DNA of 64,000 nucleotides from assembly GCF_013375935.1 (NCBI RefSeq), contig NZ_CP056117.1, positions 2,790,001 through 2,854,000 on the forward strand, given 5' to 3'. The stretch's first letter is position 1, and each line of letters begins with the position of its first letter. Of this stretch, positions 41,310 to 50,646 are shown one piece after another. A program made the position numbers and the translations under genes. The DNA comes from Enterobacter cloacae. Its GTDB lineage: Bacteria; Pseudomonadota; Gammaproteobacteria; Enterobacterales; Enterobacteriaceae. The notes under the pieces were generated by a model that was given only the letters and a program-made list of their open reading frames with translations, had not been told where the DNA came from and ran no database searches.

Positions 41310-42212
41310 ATGCCCGTCAATTTTGACCTCAACGATCTCTACGCTTTTCGCGCGCTGCTGGAATATGGCAATTTCCGTCTTGCGGCAGAGTCTATCTGCC
41401 TTTCCCAGTCGGCGCTGAGTCGCAGAATAGAAAAGCTGGAGGCGGCGCTGGGGGCAAAGCTGTTCGACCGTACCACCCGGCGCGTCACGCTGACGCTTTA
41501 TGGCCAGACCTTTGCCGACCGGTGCGGGCAACTGCTTGCCGACGTGGAGTCCATGCTCTCGGATATCGATAAAGCCAGCGAGGATCGAACGGGGCTGATC
41601 ACCGTGGCGGCCGTGCCGTCCGCCGCCTGTTACTTTATGCCGGACGTGATCCGCCGTTTTCAGACGCGCTACCCCCGGGTGCGTATTAAGCTCATCGACA
41701 GCAGCGCCGGAAACGTTATCGACGCCGTGACCGGCGGGCAGGCGGATTTTGGCATCTGCTTTTCCCAACGTTTGCCGTCCGACGTTGAGTTTGTTCCGCT
41801 GGTGGAGGATATCTACGTTGCCGCCTGCCGACGCGACAGTAAGTTTGCAAAAAGAAAAAGCCTGACGTGGCAGGCTTTTTATCAGCAGGATTATATCGGC
41901 CTGGACAAGACCTCCGGGAACCGCAACCTCCTAGACCAGCGGATCGGCCATATTCGTCCCGAGCGCCCCAGCATCTGCGAAACGCGCCACGTCACGACCA
42001 TGCTGGGGATGGTTGAAGCGGGGATCGGCATTGCGGCCGTCCCCGCCATGTCGATGCCCCGCCCGGAGCATTCCCTGCTTACGTCTGTTCCTCTGACTGA
42101 GCCCGAGGTCAGGCGAACCGTAGGGCTGATTCGCCGCCGCGGGCGGATCCAGTCCTATATCGCGGCTGAGCTGGAAACGCTTATCACCGAGCAGTATCGC
42201 GAGCTGCGCTAA
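41310..42212 (+). CDS. LysR-family transcriptional regulator
   Basis: A 300-residue LysR protein: HTH at about residues 8-66 (RLAAESICLSQSALSRRIEKLE) and an effector domain resembling those of transport/catabolism regulators. The ATG at 41310 is preceded by AAGGA; an earlier GTG at 41289 is less likely. It converges on the binding-protein/symporter pair with a 29-bp overlap and may regulate it, although the classical divergent layout is missing. Confidence 0.85.
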   Translation: MPVNFDLNDLYAFRALLEYGNFRLAAESICLSQSALSRRIEKLEAALGAKLFDRTTRRVTLTLYGQTFADRCGQLLADVESMLSDIDKASEDRTGLITVAAVPSAACYFMPDVIRRFQTRYPRVRIKLIDSSAGNVIDAVTGGQADFGICFSQRLPSDVEFVPLVEDIYVAACRRDSKFAKRKSLTWQAFYQQDYIGLDKTSGNRNLLDQRIGHIRPERPSICETRHVTTMLGMVEAGIGIAAVPAMSMPRPEHSLLTSVPLTEPEVRRTVGLIRRRGRIQSYIAAELETLITEQYRELR

Positions 42213-42972
42213 CGGGCTGTAAGCCGGTGGCGGTAATGATGCTGGCGGCCTCTGCGGAAGAGAGGAACGCCAGCAGCGCGCCGCCCTGCTGCGGATGGTC
42301 GGCGCCCCGGGTGACGGCTCCGGCAAAACGGGTAATGTATTGCACATCTTCCGGCAGCTTACCGACAAACGTCACCCCCGGAACGGGCAGAAGCTCGCTG
42401 ACCTGCTGGAAGCCGAGCGCGTATTTCCCTTTCGCCACTTCAGACGCCACCGGAATGCGCTCAACCCGATGTCCCTTCGTTGTTATCCGATCCGCAATGC
42501 CCAGCTTATGCAACAGGGCGCTCTCAACGTACCGGCCGCTGGCGCTGTCGGACCAGGCAACGGAGTGGGCCTTCAGCAGCGTTTGCCGCAGGGCGGGCAC
42601 CGTGCTGATATCCGGCACTGGCGCACCCGCCTTCACCACCATCCCGACGGGCGAATCCGCCAGCTCCACGCGGGAGCCCGGCGCCGTGCGGCGATCCTGT
42701 TCAAGCTTCTCCAGCGCATCGCCCACCATAATCACCACGTCCGCCTTTTCTCCCCGCGCGAGCCGGGCCGGAATGGCCTGCGGCGTTTTGCCCATCGACG
42801 GGCCGGAAATTAAAATCAGCCTGTCGCCGCTTTTCGCTTCGTACTGCGGCGTCAGCTTCTCCAGCGCCGCCCTGAAGCCGCCAGAGATCATCACCGTCAC
42901 GTCCTGCGCAAGCGCGCCCGCGCTGAAGCCGACGAGCGTCAGGGCGGCAGCCACCGTTCTGAATGTATGCAT
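42184..42972 (-). CDS. Orphan periplasmic substrate-binding protein (ModA-like fold)
   Basis: A 262-residue secreted protein with signal peptide ending near residue 22 (GALA). The mature part resembles type-2 periplasmic binding proteins of the molybdate/ModA group (DVTVMISGGFRAALEKL, KADVVIMVGDALEKL). No ABC permease or ATPase gene is nearby. It is six bases downstream of a CitA-like symporter, in the same operon. Ligand unknown; an organic acid is suggested by context. Confidence 0.8.
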   Translation of the reverse strand: MHTFRTVAAALTLVGFSAGALAQDVTVMISGGFRAALEKLTPQYEAKSGDRLILISGPSMGKTPQAIPARLARGEKADVVIMVGDALEKLEQDRRTAPGSRVELADSPVGMVVKAGAPVPDISTVPALRQTLLKAHSVAWSDSASGRYVESALLHKLGIADRITTKGHRVERIPVASEVAKGKYALGFQQVSELLPVPGVTFVGKLPEDVQYITRFAGAVTRGADHPQQGGALLAFLSSAEAASIITATGLQPVSAARDTAR

Positions 42973-42978
42973 GCTGAA

Positions 42979-44280
42979 TCACTCCTTAACGGCGGCGTGC
43001 AGGGTTAACGAGCGACGACGATAGAGATAGAGCGTCGCCAGCAGGGCACACACGGCGGCAAAGCTCATCCAGTATCCCGGAGAGGCTTTGTCTCCGGTGT
43101 ACTCGATAAGGGCGGTAGAAATGACCGGCGTGAAGCCGCCAAAGACCGCCGTTGCCAGGCTGTACGCCAGCGAGAAGCCCGCCACGCGAACTTCCGTTGG
43201 CATGATCTCCGTCAGCGCCGGGATCATCGCGCCGTTATAAAGGCCGTAAAGGAAGGAGAGCCACAGCAGCACCGCCAGCATCATTGAGAAGCTCGGGGCC
43301 GCCGCCAGCATCGTCAGCGCCGGATAGCTGGTCGCCAGCGCCAGCAGCGTCATGGCAATCAGCACCGGCTTGCGCCCGAAGCGGTCCGACAGCGCGCCGC
43401 CAATCGGCAGCCAGATGAAGTTAGACACGGCGACCAGCAGCGTGACCAGCAGGCTGTCTGACGCGCTCAGCATCAACACTTTTTTGCCGAAGGTTGGGGC
43501 GTAAACGGTAATCAGGTAAAAGGCCGTCGTGGTCATCGCCACCATCAGCATGCCCGCCGCAACAACCTGCCAGTTCGCGAGCAGCGTGGTGAACACCTGA
43601 CGCATCGCCAGATGATGGCGACGGGCGCTAAACTCCTCGGTCTCCTCCAGCCTGCGGCGCAGGAAAAAGATGAACGGTACGATCAGGCAGCCAAACAGGA
43701 ACGGAATACGCCAGCCCCATTCGCGGATGGCGCTCTCTTCCAGCATCATATTCAGCGCAAAGCCCATTGCCGCCGCGACCATAATCGCCACCTGCTGGCT
43801 ACCCGACTGCCAGCTGGTGTAAAAACCTTTGCGGCCCGGCGTGGCGATCTCCGCCAGATAAACCGAAACCCCGCCAAGCTCCGCCCCCGCAGAAAAGCCC
43901 TGCAGCAGGCGGCCCGTCAGCACCAGCAGCGGCGCCCACAGGCCAATGCTCTGATAAGAGGGAATCAGCACAATCAGAAACGTTCCGGCGGCCATAATCG
44001 ACAGGGTGACGATAAGCCCTTTACGGCGGCCCACCTTGTCAATGTAGGCCCCGAGGACAATCGCCCCGACGGGACGCATCAGAAAGCCTGCGCCAAAGAC
44101 GGCGAAGGTCATCATCAGCGAGGCAAATTCACTGCTCGCCGGGAAAAACGTGTGGGCGATGTAGGTGGCATAAAAGCCGAAAAGAAAGAAGTCGAATTGC
44201 TCAAGAAAGTTGCCCGAGGTGACGCGAAAAATCGCGCCGGCTTTCGCACGGACCGTTGCAGGTGAGGTTGAGGTAACCAT
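42979..44280 (-). CDS. CitA-like MFS tricarboxylate:proton symporter
   Basis: A 433-residue MFS transporter with twelve helices, collinear with plasmid/Salmonella CitA citrate carriers ([60 protein letters not shown]) and related to TcuC tricarballylate carriers. It probably imports citrate or a related tricarboxylate. First gene of a two-gene unit with the binding protein. Confidence 0.85.
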   Translation of the reverse strand: MVTSTSPATVRAKAGAIFRVTSGNFLEQFDFFLFGFYATYIAHTFFPASSEFASLMMTFAVFGAGFLMRPVGAIVLGAYIDKVGRRKGLIVTLSIMAAGTFLIVLIPSYQSIGLWAPLLVLTGRLLQGFSAGAELGGVSVYLAEIATPGRKGFYTSWQSGSQQVAIMVAAAMGFALNMMLEESAIREWGWRIPFLFGCLIVPFIFFLRRRLEETEEFSARRHHLAMRQVFTTLLANWQVVAAGMLMVAMTTTAFYLITVYAPTFGKKVLMLSASDSLLVTLLVAVSNFIWLPIGGALSDRFGRKPVLIAMTLLALATSYPALTMLAAAPSFSMMLAVLLWLSFLYGLYNGAMIPALTEIMPTEVRVAGFSLAYSLATAVFGGFTPVISTALIEYTGDKASPGYWMSFAAVCALLATLYLYRRRSLTLHAAVKE

Positions 44281-44540
44281 GATTATCTCCAGTTTTATAG
44301 TGACGTTATGCCCGTCTGTTTCTGAAAACTGGATCAGGAAGCGGAAATTAATAAGCGCATTTAGCGCATAGGCCGATGCGCGATGCGCATCAATGACGCT
44401 ACGTTGACCAGGATTTACATTGCCAACAATAACTTAACAATTCGGCAATTTTTTATTCACCGTTTCAGCCTAAGTTGCTGAAATGCCTGTTTTGTGACAT
44501 GGCGCAGAAGTGAAGCCAGGCAGCGCCTGGCTCAGGTTGT

Positions 44541-45836
44541 TTAGCGCAGCGCGTTCGCTATCGCGCTGAACATCAATGACGCCTCCAGCGGCTGGGCGCT
44601 GAACGACGGCTCCGCCTGCGGCCAGGTGGACCACTGGACGATAACCAGATTTTCCTTCTGGTTGACCATAATCATCTGACCAAAAATTCCCAGCGCCCAG
44701 AGGGAATCCTTCAGCGAATCCTCCACTTTCGGCGTCACGCCGACGGCATTAGCCGGCACTTCGTTATTCCACCACTGATAGCCGTACAGCCCTTTCGGGT
44801 GCGCCTCTGACACCGACCCGTTAGCCTGCGTCCAGTCTGAGGACTGCTTCACCCAGCCTTCCGGCAGGATCTGCCTGCCGTCCGGCAGCGTACCGTTATG
44901 CAGGATAAATTCCCCGAAGCGCCCCCAGTCCTCCAGCGTGGCGTTGAACCCGTGCGCCCCCACGTCGTGCTGGCTTTTGCTGTAGGCGTGCCACACGCCG
45001 TCGCTCGCCATGCCGTAAGGCTGCCAGATGCTTTTCTCCAGGTATGCGGCAAGCGTCATTCCCGTGGCGCGCTCAAGCACGTCGCCCAGCAGCCACGCGC
45101 CGCCCGACGAATACGACCAGTTTTCTCCCGCCGGATGCGCGCGGCGTAACCCCTTCACCAGCGTGCGCACGCAGTCGTACGCGCCGGGTTTCGCTTCACA
45201 TTCGGTAAGCCGGGCGAAGTCAGATTTTGGGTTCGTGTAATCTTCATTCCACGCCACGCCCGAGGTGTGGGTGATGAGCTGTTTCAGCGTCACGCCCTCC
45301 CAGGCGGTGCCTTTGAAGTCCGGTTCGTATTGAGTGACAAGATCGTCCAGGGAGTGGATTTTCCCCTCTTTAATTGCAACGCCCACCAGCGCCGAGACCA
45401 CCGATTTTCCCACGGAGCGCGACGTCCAGAGCGTTGAATCGGTATTGCCTTCTCCCAGATATTTAAAGGCGATCTTGCCGTCCTTGAGCACCAGCATGCC
45501 GCTGACGTTCTGGCGTTCGAGGTAATCCTGAAGATCCCAGGTCTTGCCGTTCACCTGATAGCGGACGTCAGCGAGCGGCTTTTCCGCGGCGAGCAGCGGC
45601 GAGACGTTGCCGTGGCGGAACACGTCGCCGGCGTAGTTGCGATAATCATTGCGAAAGCCCACCACGCGATCGGCCTGGCTCCAGGTGAGCATCGTATGCG
45701 CATCCGGAAGCCGTGCGTCAAAAGGCGCCGGGCAGGTAGCGAGATCGGTACCGTGGCAGGCCGCCATGGCGGCGGGCGACAGCAGGCTGCTGACAACAAG
45801 CGCCGCGAGCAGCGTGAGGTTCGTTTTAGTTTTCAT
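44541..45836 (-). CDS. Exported serine hydrolase of the beta-lactamase/esterase family
   Basis: A 431-residue protein with signal peptide (ends AMA, residue 26) and a class-C-like serine hydrolase domain: Ser141-Val-Gly-Lys144 (SxxK), Tyr242-Ser-Ser and an HTSG segment near 190. Such proteins are mostly esterases, amidases or 6-aminohexanoate-dimer hydrolase-like enzymes; resistance to beta-lactams cannot be inferred. It is divergent from a frameshifted LysR gene, an ampR-ampC-like arrangement. Confidence 0.85.
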   Translation of the reverse strand: MKTKTNLTLLAALVVSSLLSPAAMAACHGTDLATCPAPFDARLPDAHTMLTWSQADRVVGFRNDYRNYAGDVFRHGNVSPLLAAEKPLADVRYQVNGKTWDLQDYLERQNVSGMLVLKDGKIAFKYLGEGNTDSTLWTSRSVGKSVVSALVGVAIKEGKIHSLDDLVTQYEPDFKGTAWEGVTLKQLITHTSGVAWNEDYTNPKSDFARLTECEAKPGAYDCVRTLVKGLRRAHPAGENWSYSSGGAWLLGDVLERATGMTLAAYLEKSIWQPYGMASDGVWHAYSKSQHDVGAHGFNATLEDWGRFGEFILHNGTLPDGRQILPEGWVKQSSDWTQANGSVSEAHPKGLYGYQWWNNEVPANAVGVTPKVEDSLKDSLWALGIFGQMIMVNQKENLVIVQWSTWPQAEPSFSAQPLEASLMFSAIANALR

Positions 45837-45904
45837 GTTTATCTCGTGTGGCTCAGGAAGGGCTTCAGTTTAAGAACCCCCGGCCTATAATAAAAAGCGC
45901 GTAA

Positions 45905-45921
45905 TGGGGGAAAATCCCCCA
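45905..45921. promoter_or_regulatory. Perfect palindrome in the hydrolase/LysR divergent promoter
   Basis: TGGGGGA-AAA-TCCCCCA is a 17-bp perfect inverted repeat in the 107-bp gap, 22 bases before the LysR start and about 70 bases before the hydrolase start. It is a candidate operator for the LysR protein or another dimeric regulator. Confidence 0.45.
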
Positions 45922-45943
45922 CAACATCCCCGTGGAGGATGAC

Positions 45944-46839
45944 GTGTCGTCACTAAACTATTCGTTTGCCCAGCTTGAGGCATTCACCGCCGTCGCCGAG
46001 CACGGCAGCCTGATGAAGGCGGCGATGAAGCTTGGCAAAGATCGTACAACCCTGCGCGATCTGATTGATTTTCTTGAGGACGGGCTGGGCTACGCGCTGT
46101 TTCTGCGAGAGGGGCGCAGCCTGCGCCTGACGCCGGAGGGGGAGCAGCTTCAGCGGCAGGCTCATCTGCTGATGCGCCAGGTAAAAGCATTTGAGGCCTT
46201 TGCCAGAGCGGTACCGGCCAGCGCGACGCAGGACATTGCCCTCGTCTACGATCCGTTCACCCCCCGGGCTTTTTTGCAGGCGCTGATTGCCACACTGGCG
46301 ACGCAAAAAATTCGCCTGAGCCTGACCAGCGCGTCGCGCGATGACGCGGAAGCCATGCTGGCAGTCGGTGAGGCCGATCTGGCGATCTGCCAGGCGCGCA
46401 ACCGCAGCGTGGGCAATGAAATGGAGTGGCGGGCGCTGGGGGCGATCGACATGGATTTTTACGCCGCAGAGGCGCTTTTTGCGGAGGTGGCGTCGCCGGT
46501 GTCGCTGCTCGATCTCTCTCTCTGGTCCCGCAGGTGATTATGCATGACGCGTCTGACGAGCCGGTTGCCCGCCGCCTGCAAATCGCCGGACACACGCTCT
46601 ACACCAATGAACTGGAGATGCTGCGCGGCCTGCTGGAACAGGGCTGCGGCTGGGGCTTTTTGCCGACCCATCTTCGCGCGGCGCGGTGGAAAAACGTAAA
46701 AAGGCTGCCCACCGAAGTGGGCAGCCAGGGAATAAGCCAGACGATGGTGACCATCTGGAAGCCGGGCAGCGACAAGCGCGGGCTGATTAACGATACGCTG
46801 TCGCTGCTGCCGGCGTTATGGAAACGCTCAGCGCTGTGA
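45944..46839 (+). pseudogene. LysR-family regulator, frameshifted at a (CT)5 repeat
   Basis: The N-terminal HTH half (frame ending at 46537) and the C-terminal half (frame ending at 46839) read through as one LysR protein of about 297 residues if two bases are removed from CTCTCTCTCT at 46514-46523, giving LDLSLVPQVIMHDASDEPV. The start GTG at 45944 follows GGAGG by five bases. As read, the product stops soon after residue 195 and lacks most of the second effector lobe. It is divergent from the serine hydrolase and probably regulates it. Confidence 0.8.
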
Positions 46840-48477
46840 ACATCCCTGGCACTGTTTATTCTGGATCTGCTGGAAGAAGTCGTTGCCTTTGTCGTCCACC
46901 AGGATAAACGCCGGGAAGTTCTCCACTTCAATTTTCCAGATGGCTTCCATTCCCAGTTCCGGGTACGACACGCACTCCAGACTCCTGATGCTGTTTTGCG
47001 CCAGCACCGCCGCCGGGCCGCCGATGCTGCCGAGGTAGAAGCCGCCGTGTTTGTGGCAGGCATCCGTCACCTGCTGGCTGCGGTTACCTTTGGCCAGCAT
47101 GATCATGCTCGCACCGTGGGACTGCAGCAGCTCCACGTAGGAGTCCATACGCCCCGCGGTGGTTGGTCCTAACGAGCCGGAAGCGTAGCCCTCCGGCGTT
47201 TTCGCCGGGCCCGCGTAGTAGATCGGGTGATCTTTTACGTACTGCGGCAGCGCTTCGCCGTTATCGAGCAGCTCCTTCAGCTTCGCGTGGGCGATGTCGC
47301 GCGCCACGATGATGGTGCCGTTCAGGGACAGGCGGGTAGAGACCGGGTGCGCGGAAAGCTGCGCCAGGATCTCGTTCATCGGCCTGTTCAGATCGATGCT
47401 GACCACGTCGCCTTCACCCTGCTGGCGCAGGGATTCAGGAATATACTGGCCCGGGTTGTGCTCAAGCTTCTCAATCCAGATGCCGTCGCGGTTGATCTTC
47501 GCTTTGATATTGCGGTCGGCGGAGCAGGAGACGCCCATGCCGATTGGGCAGGACGCGCCGTGGCGCGGCAGGCGGATCACGCGAATATCGTGGGCGAAGT
47601 ATTTCCCGCCAAACTGCGCGCCCAGGCCGAGGTTTTGCGCTTCCTGAAGCAGCTCCTGTTCGAGCTGAACGTCGCGGAACGCCTGGCCGTGCTCGTTACC
47701 CTCGGTTGGCAGGTCGTCGTAGTAACGCGCGGAGGCGAGCTTGACGGTTTTCAGCGTGGCTTCCGCCGAGGTTCCGCCGATAACGAAGGCAATATGGTAC
47801 GGCGGGCACGCTGCGGTGCCCAGGGTACGCATCTTCTCAACCAGGTAGTTTTTCAGCTTCGCCGGGGTGATCAGCGCTTTGGTTTCCTGGTAGAGATAGG
47901 TCTTATTCGCTGAACCGCCGCCTTTCGCCATGCAGAGGAATTTGTACTCATCGCCGTCCACGCTGTAGAGGTCGATCTGCGCGGGCAGGTTGGTGCCGGT
48001 ATTCACCTCTTTATACATATCCAGCGCCGCGTTCTGCGAGTAGCGCAGGTTATCTTCAATATAGGTGTTATAAACGCCCTGGCTTAGCGCCGCTTCGTCA
48101 CCGCCGCCGGTCCAGACGCGCTGGCCTTTTTTACCCATGATGATTGCCGTGCCGGTATCCTGACAGGTCGGCAGCACGCCTTTCGCCGCAATCTCGGAGT
48201 TGCGCAGGAACTGCAGGGCAACGTATTTGTCGTTCTCGCTGGCCTGCGGATCGCTCAGAATAGCCGCAACCTGCTTCTGGTGCGAAGGACGCAGCATAAA
48301 CGCCGCATCGTGGAAGGCCTGCTGTGCCAGCAGGGTCAGGGCTTCCGGCTCTACTTTCAGCACTTCCTGTCCGTCAAACTCGGCAACCGAGACGTGCTCT
48401 TTGGTCAGCAGATAGTATTCGGTGTCGTCGTGCGCGAGCGGGAACGGGTTCTGGTAGAAAAACGGTTTGTTCGACAT
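46828..48477 (-). CDS. Class I (iron-sulfur) fumarate hydratase, FumA/FumB type
   Basis: A 549-residue oxygen-sensitive [4Fe-4S] fumarase interconverting malate and fumarate. The cluster cysteine regions [10 protein letters not shown] (near 105), [11 protein letters not shown] (near 318) and QCQGC at the C-terminus are visible. The ATG at 48477 gives the [12 protein letters not shown] start of FumA/FumB. It follows the DASS antiporter by 52 bases on the same strand, so the pair is an operon, and it converges on the LysR gene with a 12-bp overlap. FumA and FumB cannot be told apart by eye; context favours an anaerobic role. Confidence 0.95.
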   Translation of the reverse strand: MSNKPFFYQNPFPLAHDDTEYYLLTKEHVSVAEFDGQEVLKVEPEALTLLAQQAFHDAAFMLRPSHQKQVAAILSDPQASENDKYVALQFLRNSEIAAKGVLPTCQDTGTAIIMGKKGQRVWTGGGDEAALSQGVYNTYIEDNLRYSQNAALDMYKEVNTGTNLPAQIDLYSVDGDEYKFLCMAKGGGSANKTYLYQETKALITPAKLKNYLVEKMRTLGTAACPPYHIAFVIGGTSAEATLKTVKLASARYYDDLPTEGNEHGQAFRDVQLEQELLQEAQNLGLGAQFGGKYFAHDIRVIRLPRHGASCPIGMGVSCSADRNIKAKINRDGIWIEKLEHNPGQYIPESLRQQGEGDVVSIDLNRPMNEILAQLSAHPVSTRLSLNGTIIVARDIAHAKLKELLDNGEALPQYVKDHPIYYAGPAKTPEGYASGSLGPTTAGRMDSYVELLQSHGASMIMLAKGNRSQQVTDACHKHGGFYLGSIGGPAAVLAQNSIRSLECVSYPELGMEAIWKIEVENFPAFILVDDKGNDFFQQIQNKQCQGCSQR

Positions 48478-48529
48478 AGCTTGCTCCATAAAAATAAAAC
48501 CGCCGGAGGGTTAGCCCGGCGGTCAGGAA

Positions 48530-50038
48530 TCAGAACATCATGGACATCCACGGATAACCAATCAGCAGCAGGGCCGCCAGGAAGATGGCACCGAAGATGG
48601 TGCCGAGGCGCCAGTAGTCTTTGGTTGGCAGGTAGCCGCTACCGTAGTAAATCGGGCTTGGGCCAGTACCGTACGGGGTGATGATCCCCATTACGCCCAG
48701 CGAGGTCACCATCAGCAGGACAAACACTTCCATATTCATGCCCGGAATGGTGGAGGCGATGGTCAGCATCGCCGGCAGCAGCGCCGTGGTGTGCGCGGTG
48801 GTGCTGGCAAACAGGTAGTGCAGCAGGTAGAACGCCAGCAGCAGCACGATAGTAGCCACGCCCGGCGAGATGCCGCTCATCAGCAGGCCGCCTTCTTTAC
48901 CCAGCCAACTGATAAAGCCGGTTGAGGAGAGGCCATCCGCCAGCGCAACCAGGGTGGCGAACCAGACGAAGGTGTTCCACGCGGCTTTGTTACCGGTGAT
49001 ATCGTTCCACTCCAGCACGCCGGTCCACAGCATCAGGCCAACGATGAGCAGGGCGGCCATGGCCGGTTCAATCCACGCGGCGGCGAAGATCCACATCAGC
49101 AGCGCACAGCACACAAACACCAGCAGCAGGATTTCATTGCGCGACAGTTTGCCGAGTTTTTCCAGTTCACGGGTTGCCCACAGCGGCACTTCATTATTCA
49201 CTTTGACTTCTGGCGGGTAGAACCAGTAGGCCAGCAGCGGCATGGTGAGGATCAGCAGCACGCCGAGCGGCAGGAAGGCGAGGAACCAGGTCCCCCAGGA
49301 GATATCAATGCCTACCGTACTTTTTACCAGCGCCAGCGCCAGCAGGTTAGGCGCGAGGGCGGAAAGGAACATAGAGCTGGTGATACAGGCGGCGGTGATC
49401 GCCACCCACATCAGGTACGAGCCAATTTTACGCGCGCTTGGGTCGTTCGGTTTTGAACCGTACAGCGGCGGCAGGTTAGCAATGATGGGGTAGATTGTCC
49501 CGCCGCTGCGCGCGGTGTTGGACGGGGTAAACGGTGCCAGCAGCAGGTCCGCGAAGGTAATCGCGTAGCCGAGCGTCAGGCTGCGGCGGCCCAGGTATTT
49601 CACCAGAATCAGCGCCAGGCGACGGCCAAAGCGAGTTTTGTCGTAGCCCGCGGCAAACATAAAGGCACCGAAGATCAGCCACACGGTAGAGTTACCAAAC
49701 CCGCTGACCGCCCATTTAAAGGAGGCACCCGCCAGCTTGAACTTAGGATCGGCCAGCTGTTCCGGGCTAAAGAGCACCCACTGGCTGCACAGCGCAATCG
49801 CCACCACGCCGGTGAGGCCGATCACGGCACCCGGCAGCGGTTCGAAGATTAACCCGACGATGACGCCAACAAAGATTGCGAAGTAGTGCCACGCGTAAGG
49901 CGGCAGGCCTTCAGGAACGGGAACAAATAGCAGCAGTACGGCAACTATGACGGGCAGGGCCATCATCAGCAGTCGTTTAGCTGTTCCATTTGATGCTTGA
50001 TTCGCCGCAGGAGGCGTTACAGCAGTTTTTGTTTTCAT
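48530..50038 (-). CDS. DASS-family dicarboxylate antiporter (TtdT/CitT-like)
   Basis: A 502-residue transporter of the divalent anion:Na+ symporter superfamily with about twelve to fourteen hydrophobic segments. The carboxylate-binding SNT-type motifs are TPSNTARSGG (near residue 172) and ASTTAHTTA (near 408), plus TPYGTGPSPIYYGSGYL. The best resemblance is to TtdT (tartrate/succinate) and CitT (citrate/succinate) exchangers. With fumarase downstream and fumarate reductase divergent, it probably exchanges a C4-dicarboxylate such as malate, fumarate or tartrate for succinate. Confidence 0.88.
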   Translation of the reverse strand: MKTKTAVTPPAANQASNGTAKRLLMMALPVIVAVLLLFVPVPEGLPPYAWHYFAIFVGVIVGLIFEPLPGAVIGLTGVVAIALCSQWVLFSPEQLADPKFKLAGASFKWAVSGFGNSTVWLIFGAFMFAAGYDKTRFGRRLALILVKYLGRRSLTLGYAITFADLLLAPFTPSNTARSGGTIYPIIANLPPLYGSKPNDPSARKIGSYLMWVAITAACITSSMFLSALAPNLLALALVKSTVGIDISWGTWFLAFLPLGVLLILTMPLLAYWFYPPEVKVNNEVPLWATRELEKLGKLSRNEILLLVFVCCALLMWIFAAAWIEPAMAALLIVGLMLWTGVLEWNDITGNKAAWNTFVWFATLVALADGLSSTGFISWLGKEGGLLMSGISPGVATIVLLLAFYLLHYLFASTTAHTTALLPAMLTIASTIPGMNMEVFVLLMVTSLGVMGIITPYGTGPSPIYYGSGYLPTKDYWRLGTIFGAIFLAALLLIGYPWMSMMF

Positions 50039-50646
50039 AGTTTCACGTCTTAAGTTGTCAAAAATTCGTCATACGATGAAATAGCCGGTTCGCTTTATTT
50101 AATTTCTTTGCTTTTTTTAGTTATTAAAGCGGTGCTTCAGTTATTTCAGTAATAGGGATTAAACGCTTTTTGTTGGGCGCTTAATTAAAAAATGATGATA
50201 TTTATATATTGCGCGTTTAGGTGTCGAAACTTTTGATCGCGATCAAATAAACAGAAATGGATGCGTATTTTTATGCTCTTTTAAATAACCACTACGGCGT
50301 ATGTGGGTATTAGGTGTTTTTCTTGTTCGTTTTTTCATTTTGATAACATATAAAGTTCGGTAGTTATGTAATTGGTTGATAAATGTGAGTTTATTTATCG
50401 TTGATAAAATGGTCTTACCTTAAGTATGTTAACGAAGTTTGCATTGTTGTAAATGGATGAAATTATATGACTAACACCAATGTATTATTGTTGTTATCGC
50501 AGGGATTAAATAGTTTATTAACTAACGTAATGGCTTTATAAACTAAAAAAAGCATTATATTAATATCATGACATCGGCAAAAACGACGAAATAAAAATTC
50601 AGCCCGATAACGAATTCTTAATTTTTTAAAGTTTGGAGTTTCTATT
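50039..50646. other. Divergent regulatory region, antiporter-fumarase / fumarate reductase
   Basis: A 608-bp AT-rich gap with no convincing gene (a 72-codon minus-strand frame at 50463-50681 has no SD or domain). It holds a perfect FNR dyad and must contain the promoters of both transcription units and presumably DcuR sites. Its length suggests complex regulation or a missed short RNA. Confidence 0.6.
50233..50246. promoter_or_regulatory. FNR-binding site
   Basis: TTGATCGCGATCAA is a perfect match to TTGAT-N4-ATCAA. On the minus strand AT-rich hexamers (TATAAA, TATATA) lie about 40 bases nearer the antiporter gene, consistent with class II FNR activation of the antiporter-fumarase operon. 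The fumarate reductase start is about 400 bases away on the other side. Confidence 0.75.

Noticed and set aside
44541..45836. Serine hydrolase as an AmpC-type beta-lactamase
   Set aside because: It has SxxK but YSS instead of the YxN motif (YAN in AmpC), and overall sequence fits the broader esterase/amidase family.
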